Origin: an uncultured Erwinia sp.
GTDB lineage: Bacteria; Pseudomonadota; Gammaproteobacteria; Enterobacterales; Enterobacteriaceae
Direction: 5' to 3'
Assembly (NCBI GenBank): GCA_945290265.1
Contig: CALYQW010000003.1
Coordinates: 153,894 to 217,893 of the forward strand
Length of the DNA: 64,000 nt
Shown: one piece after another, positions 60,750 through 64,000 of the stretch
Layout of the letters: the number at the start of each line of letters is the position of its first letter
Position numbering within the stretch: the first letter of the stretch is position 1
The notes under the pieces: generated by a model
Seen by the model: the letters and a program-made list of their open reading frames with translations, nothing else
Database searches by the model: none
Told to the model about the DNA's origin: nothing
Program-made: the position numbers and the translations under genes

Positions 60750-61385
60750 CTAAATCTCAGTCTTCTGTTTATACTCACACAAATCTTCAATCAGGCAGGA
60801 GCCGCAGCGCGGTTTGCGCGCCACGCAGGTGTAGCGGCCGTGCAGGATCAGCCAGTGGTGGCAGTCAACCTTAAACGCTTTTGGCACCACTTTAATCAGC
60901 TTCTCTTCCACCTGCTCAACGTTTTTACCCGGGGCGAAGTTGGTGCGGTTACAGACGCGAAAAATATGGGTATCCACCGCAATTGTTGGCCAGCCAAAGG
61001 CGGTGTTCAGCACCACGTTCGCCGTTTTACGCCCAACCCCTGGCAGGGCTTCCAGCGCTTCACGGCTTTCCGGCACCTCACCACCGTGCTGCTCCAGCAG
61101 AATGCGGCAGGTTTTAATCACGTTCTCGGCTTTGCTGTTAAACAGACCAATGGTCTTAATATATTCTTTAACCCCGTCTACCCCCAGTTCGAGGATCTGT
61201 GCCGGGGTATTGGCGCGTGGATAAAGCTTTGCCGTGGCTTTATTTACGCTGACATCCGTGGCCTGAGCGGATAACAGTACGGCGATCAGCAGCTCAAACG
61301 CTGAGGTAAAATTCAGTTCGGTGGTTGGGTGCGGATTGTCATCCCGCAGCCGGATCAGAATCTGCGTGCGCTTTTCCTTATTCAC
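60750..61385 (-). CDS. nth: Endonuclease III
   Basis: The product has 211 residues, the E. coli length. It is a bifunctional DNA glycosylase/AP lyase that removes oxidised pyrimidines. The helix-hairpin-helix with catalytic Lys is '[18 protein letters not shown]' (Lys near 120), the catalytic Asp is in '[10 protein letters not shown]' (near 138), and the [4Fe-4S] cysteines form '[17 protein letters not shown]'. It overlaps rsxE by 4 bases and is the last gene of the rsx operon, as in E. coli. Confidence 0.97.
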   Translation of the reverse strand: MNKEKRTQILIRLRDDNPHPTTELNFTSAFELLIAVLLSAQATDVSVNKATAKLYPRANTPAQILELGVDGVKEYIKTIGLFNSKAENVIKTCRILLEQHGGEVPESREALEALPGVGRKTANVVLNTAFGWPTIAVDTHIFRVCNRTNFAPGKNVEQVEEKLIKVVPKAFKVDCHHWLILHGRYTCVARKPRCGSCLIEDLCEYKQKTEI

Positions 61386-62080
61386 AGGGCTCCCGTTTTT
61401 CCTTCCGGCAGTGCAACATCCTGTTCAGCTTTGCTGACTGCACGCTGTTTTACGCGGTTATCAATCAGATATTTTACCGCCAGCAGCATCCCCAGGCCGA
61501 TAAAGGCACCCGGTGGCAGCATCGCCAGCAGCATCGGTGAATCAAAGTGCACCACCTCTACCCGCAATACCTTCGCCCAGGAGCCCAGCAGCTGGTCAGC
61601 ACCGTTAAAAATAGTGCCGCTGCCAATCATTTCACGAATACTGCCCAGTACTACCATCACGCTGGTGGCACCGAGGCCAATCGCCATGCCGTCCAGCGCC
61701 GACAGCGGGATGCTGCTTTTCGACGCCACCGCCTCGGCACGACCTACTACAATACAGTTGGTGACGATCAGCGGGATAAAGATCCCCAGCGACTGATACA
61801 GGCCATAGGCGTAGGCGTTGATCAGCATCTGCACGCAGCTGACTACCGCCGCAATAATCATTACGTAAATTGGAATACGTACTTCTGCCGGCACCCAGCG
61901 GCGGGAGAGGGAGATCCCGCTGTTGGTGCAGGTCAGTACCAGGGTGGTCGCCAGACCTAACCCCAGCGCATTGGTGGCGGTTGAGGTCACCGCCAGCAGG
62001 GGACAAAGTCCCAGCAGCTGAACCAGCGCCGAGTTATTTTTCCATAATCCGCCGACCAGCAGGGTTTTAGCTTCACTCAT
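61382..62080 (-). CDS. rsxE: Electron transport complex subunit RsxE
   Basis: The product has 232 residues (E. coli 231), with about six membrane helices, of the RnfE/NqrD family. It forms, with RsxA and the rest, an ion-coupled electron pathway that keeps the SoxR [2Fe-2S] cluster reduced in enterics. Marks are '[18 protein letters not shown]' and '[22 protein letters not shown]', whose Cys belongs to the membrane iron site of this family. It overlaps rsxG and nth by 4 bases each. Confidence 0.96.
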   Translation of the reverse strand: MSEAKTLLVGGLWKNNSALVQLLGLCPLLAVTSTATNALGLGLATTLVLTCTNSGISLSRRWVPAEVRIPIYVMIIAAVVSCVQMLINAYAYGLYQSLGIFIPLIVTNCIVVGRAEAVASKSSIPLSALDGMAIGLGATSVMVVLGSIREMIGSGTIFNGADQLLGSWAKVLRVEVVHFDSPMLLAMLPPGAFIGLGMLLAVKYLIDNRVKQRAVSKAEQDVALPEGKTGAL

Positions 62081-62712
62081 TTCGCATCGTCTCCACAGGC
62101 GGGCAGCGAGGAGAGCTGTCCGGGTAAGGTTTCAATATACAGCGCTGTGCGCTTAACCGCATTAACCACCGCGCGCGGGGTAATGGTGGCACCGGTAAAC
62201 TGATCGAAATCACCGCCATCTTTTTTCACCGCAAAGTGAGTGTCACTGGCACCGGTGACTTTTTTACCATTAAAGCTGTTGATCCAGTCAGAAATACGCA
62301 GCTCGATTTTATCACCCAGCCCCGGCGTTTCATGATGCTCCACCACCCGGCTGCCGTATACCGTTCCGCTGAAGTCAGCACCGACAATCATCTGAATGGC
62401 ACCGGAATAGCCATCCGGAGCGGTAGTTTCCAGTGCCACCGCGACCGGCTTATCGTTCATGCGCGCCACGTACAAATGATGCGCACTGTTATTACCCAGC
62501 GCCGGATTAGTGACAACGTAACACTCATCCTGAATAGGGTTATTATAAAGTTCCGGCGGGACCACCTGATCCAGTAATACCTTCTGTTGCAGTGCGGTTT
62601 GATGGGTAATTGTCGGTTTGGTGACGGCATTAATCACCGCCGTCAGGCCGGTAGTAATCGCGGCAAACACCGCCAGGGTTACGCCGTTTTTACGAATGGC
62701 ATCCAGCATCAC
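62077..62712 (-). CDS. rsxG: Electron transport complex subunit RsxG
   Basis: The product has 211 residues (E. coli 206). One N-terminal membrane helix ('[21 protein letters not shown]') anchors a periplasmic domain. The covalent FMN is attached to the Thr in '[15 protein letters not shown]', the S/T-GAT motif of RnfG/NqrC. It overlaps rsxD and rsxE by 4 bases. Confidence 0.96.
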   Translation of the reverse strand: MMLDAIRKNGVTLAVFAAITTGLTAVINAVTKPTITHQTALQQKVLLDQVVPPELYNNPIQDECYVVTNPALGNNSAHHLYVARMNDKPVAVALETTAPDGYSGAIQMIVGADFSGTVYGSRVVEHHETPGLGDKIELRISDWINSFNGKKVTGASDTHFAVKKDGGDFDQFTGATITPRAVVNAVKRTALYIETLPGQLSSLPACGDDAK

Positions 62713-63770
62713 TTCTCCTTACGGTGTCCGTAGACGCGCGGCTGGGTGTAATAGTCGATCAGCGGCACGGTAATATTTGCCAGCAGCACGGCAAATGCCA
62801 CGCCGTCAGGATAGCCTCCAAAGCTGCGGATCAGCCACACCAGCACCCCGGCCAGCGCGCCGTAAATCAGACGCCCTTTATTGGTGGTGGACGCTGTCAC
62901 CGGATCGGTGGCGATAAAAAAGGCACCCAGCATAGTGGCGCCGGAAAACAGGTGAATCAGCGGTGAGGCGAGGCTGCCGGGTGAAATCAGCCAGCCGATG
63001 CAGGCGCACAGCGCCAGCGAGGCGAGAAAACTCAGCGGAATATGCCAGCGAATAGAGCGGTTCCACAGCAGGAACAGGCCGCCCAGCAGGAAGCCGAGGT
63101 TAATCCACTGCCAGCCCAGACCTGCCAGCACGCCGCTGTAAATCGGCTGTGCCAGCAACTGTTCGGCTGAATGACCGGCGCGCAGTCCGGTTTTGAAGTT
63201 ATCCAGCGGCGTTGCCTGACTGACGCCATCGATGCCGATCTGCAGCTGCTGCATGGTATGACCATCAAGAGTGTGGGCGTGGAAAATCATGCTCAGGGTG
63301 TCGCCAAAGCCCGGGGTAATGCTCTGCAATGCATCTGGCGGCAGCCAGCTGGTCATCTGTACCGGGAACGAGATCAGCAGTACCACATAGCCGACCATTG
63401 CCGGGTTGAACGGGTTCTGTCCCAGTCCGCCATACAGCTGCTTGGAAATCACCACCGCAAACAGCGTACCAATCACTACCAGCCACCAGGGCGCCAGCGG
63501 GGGAATGCTGATGCCTAACAGCAGAGCGGTCAGCAGCGCCGAGTTGTCTTTTAGGGTTTCCGCCAGCGGCAGTTTGCGCAGCCGCAGGATCGCCGCTTCG
63601 GCAGCAATCCCGGCAATCGCCGCAATCGCCACCTGGATCAGGTTACCCCAGCCAAAATAAAACCACTGGGCAGCCATACCCGGCAGGGCGGCAAGTAGCA
63701 CCAGCAGCATAATACGGCTGGTGCTGCGGTGGTTATGGGTATAAGGCGAACTTGAAATGCGAAAAGCCAT
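62709..63770 (-). CDS. rsxD: Electron transport complex subunit RsxD
   Basis: The product has 353 residues (E. coli 352), with about nine membrane helices, of the RnfD/NqrB family. The N-terminus '[18 protein letters not shown]' is typical. The conserved SGAT-type segment is '[20 protein letters not shown]', whose Thr in the 'DPVT' region carries covalent FMN. It starts directly next to the rsxC stop, so the two are probably coupled. Confidence 0.96.
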   Translation of the reverse strand: MAFRISSSPYTHNHRSTSRIMLLVLLAALPGMAAQWFYFGWGNLIQVAIAAIAGIAAEAAILRLRKLPLAETLKDNSALLTALLLGISIPPLAPWWLVVIGTLFAVVISKQLYGGLGQNPFNPAMVGYVVLLISFPVQMTSWLPPDALQSITPGFGDTLSMIFHAHTLDGHTMQQLQIGIDGVSQATPLDNFKTGLRAGHSAEQLLAQPIYSGVLAGLGWQWINLGFLLGGLFLLWNRSIRWHIPLSFLASLALCACIGWLISPGSLASPLIHLFSGATMLGAFFIATDPVTASTTNKGRLIYGALAGVLVWLIRSFGGYPDGVAFAVLLANITVPLIDYYTQPRVYGHRKEK

Positions 63771-64000
63771 TTAATCCTCTTGCTCTGTAGGCTGCTGCGT
63801 TTTACGCGCTTTTACGCGGGCGATGGCAGCGGCAACCGCCGCTTTACGGGCATCATCGGCACTGACAGGGGGTTTTTGATTATCTTCAGCAGCGGCCAGC
63901 GCCGCTTTTTTCGCTTTGGCACGGGCAATGGCCGCCGCTACGGCGGCTTTACGCGGATCGACCTCTGCGCTGTCAGCGGCAGGCTCAGCTGGCGTTTCGC
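63771..64000 (-). CDS. rsxC: Electron transport complex subunit RsxC, C-terminal end
   Basis: The minus frame enters from the right edge and ends at 63771, next to the rsxD start. The 76 residues seen are the Ala/Lys-rich C-terminal extension of RsxC, with two copies of a repeat of the type 'DPRKAAVAAAIARAKAKK' / 'DDARKAAVAAAIARVKARK', ending in 'TQQPTEQED'. The NADH/FMN and two [4Fe-4S] domains of RsxC lie outside the window. Confidence 0.93.
   Translation of the reverse strand, partial: ETPAEPAADSAEVDPRKAAVAAAIARAKAKKAALAAAEDNQKPPVSADDARKAAVAAAIARVKARKTQQPTEQED

Overview
The window is chromosomal backbone from a gammaproteobacterium of the order Enterobacterales. The gene order is almost collinear with the E. 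coli 36-39 min region: ydiY-thrS-infC-rpmI-rplT-pheMST-ihfA, nlpC-selO, ppsR/ppsA, rprA, ydiK/ydiJ, suf, lpp-pykF, valVW-mdtK, ribE/cfa, punC/punR/purR, mepH, grxD, rnt-gloA, ydhL, sodC, slyA/slyB, anmK-pdxH-tyrS-pdxY, gstA-dtpA, nth-rsx. Many E. coli neighbours are missing at their usual slots (btuCED, aroH, hemP, ldtE, sodB, lhr, nemRA, mliC), and hmuSTUV and betIBA occupy two of the breakpoints. That pattern, and a dispersed repeat I associate with Erwinia and Pantoea from memory, suggest Erwiniaceae, most likely Erwinia. The genus is an inference.

Layout. 1-9200: the tail of an iron-type periplasmic binding protein, ydiY, then the translation block thrS-infC (rare AUU start)-rpmI-rplT, and the attenuated pheM-pheS-pheT-ihfA operon. 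9300-16600: a small repeat-containing coiled-coil membrane protein, nlpC, selO, a Fur-boxed heme uptake operon hmuSTUV, and ppsR. 16800-25100: ppsA, the sRNA gene rprA with an RcsB box, two head-to-head gene remnants (AraC regulator and sugar isomerase), ydiK and ydiJ. 25200-34400: an unidentified gene under a Fur box, sufABCDSE for Fe-S assembly, lpp, pykF with a Cra site, and two tRNA-Val(GAC) genes. 34500-48700: mdtK, ribE, cfa, the purine genes punC, punR and purR, mepH, grxD, a structured repeat element in the lhr slot, rnt, gloA, a frameshifted eptA-like pseudogene, ydhL, sodC and slyA. 48800-56100: slyB, the anmK and pdxH-tyrS-pdxY group, gstA and dtpA. 56100-64000: a 730-base gap with a CRP-like site, betIBA with a BetI operator, nth, and rsxE-G-D-C cut by the window edge.

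Iron is a recurring theme. There are two near-identical 9-1-9 Fur boxes (before hmuS and before the unknown 134-residue protein), plus a Suf system, a monothiol glutaredoxin and an Rsx electron-transfer complex. Carbon flux at the PEP/pyruvate node is represented by ppsA, ppsR and pykF, two of which carry Cra-like sites. Envelope stress is represented by rprA, slyB, lpp, nlpC and mepH.

I found no large undescribed multi-gene system. The items most worth a second look are the Fur-boxed unknown gene, the mutually exclusive hairpins before grxD, the repeat element at 43.6-43.9 kb with a remnant at 60.7 kb, the heptad-repeat membrane protein, and the clean deletion scar at 20.1 kb.
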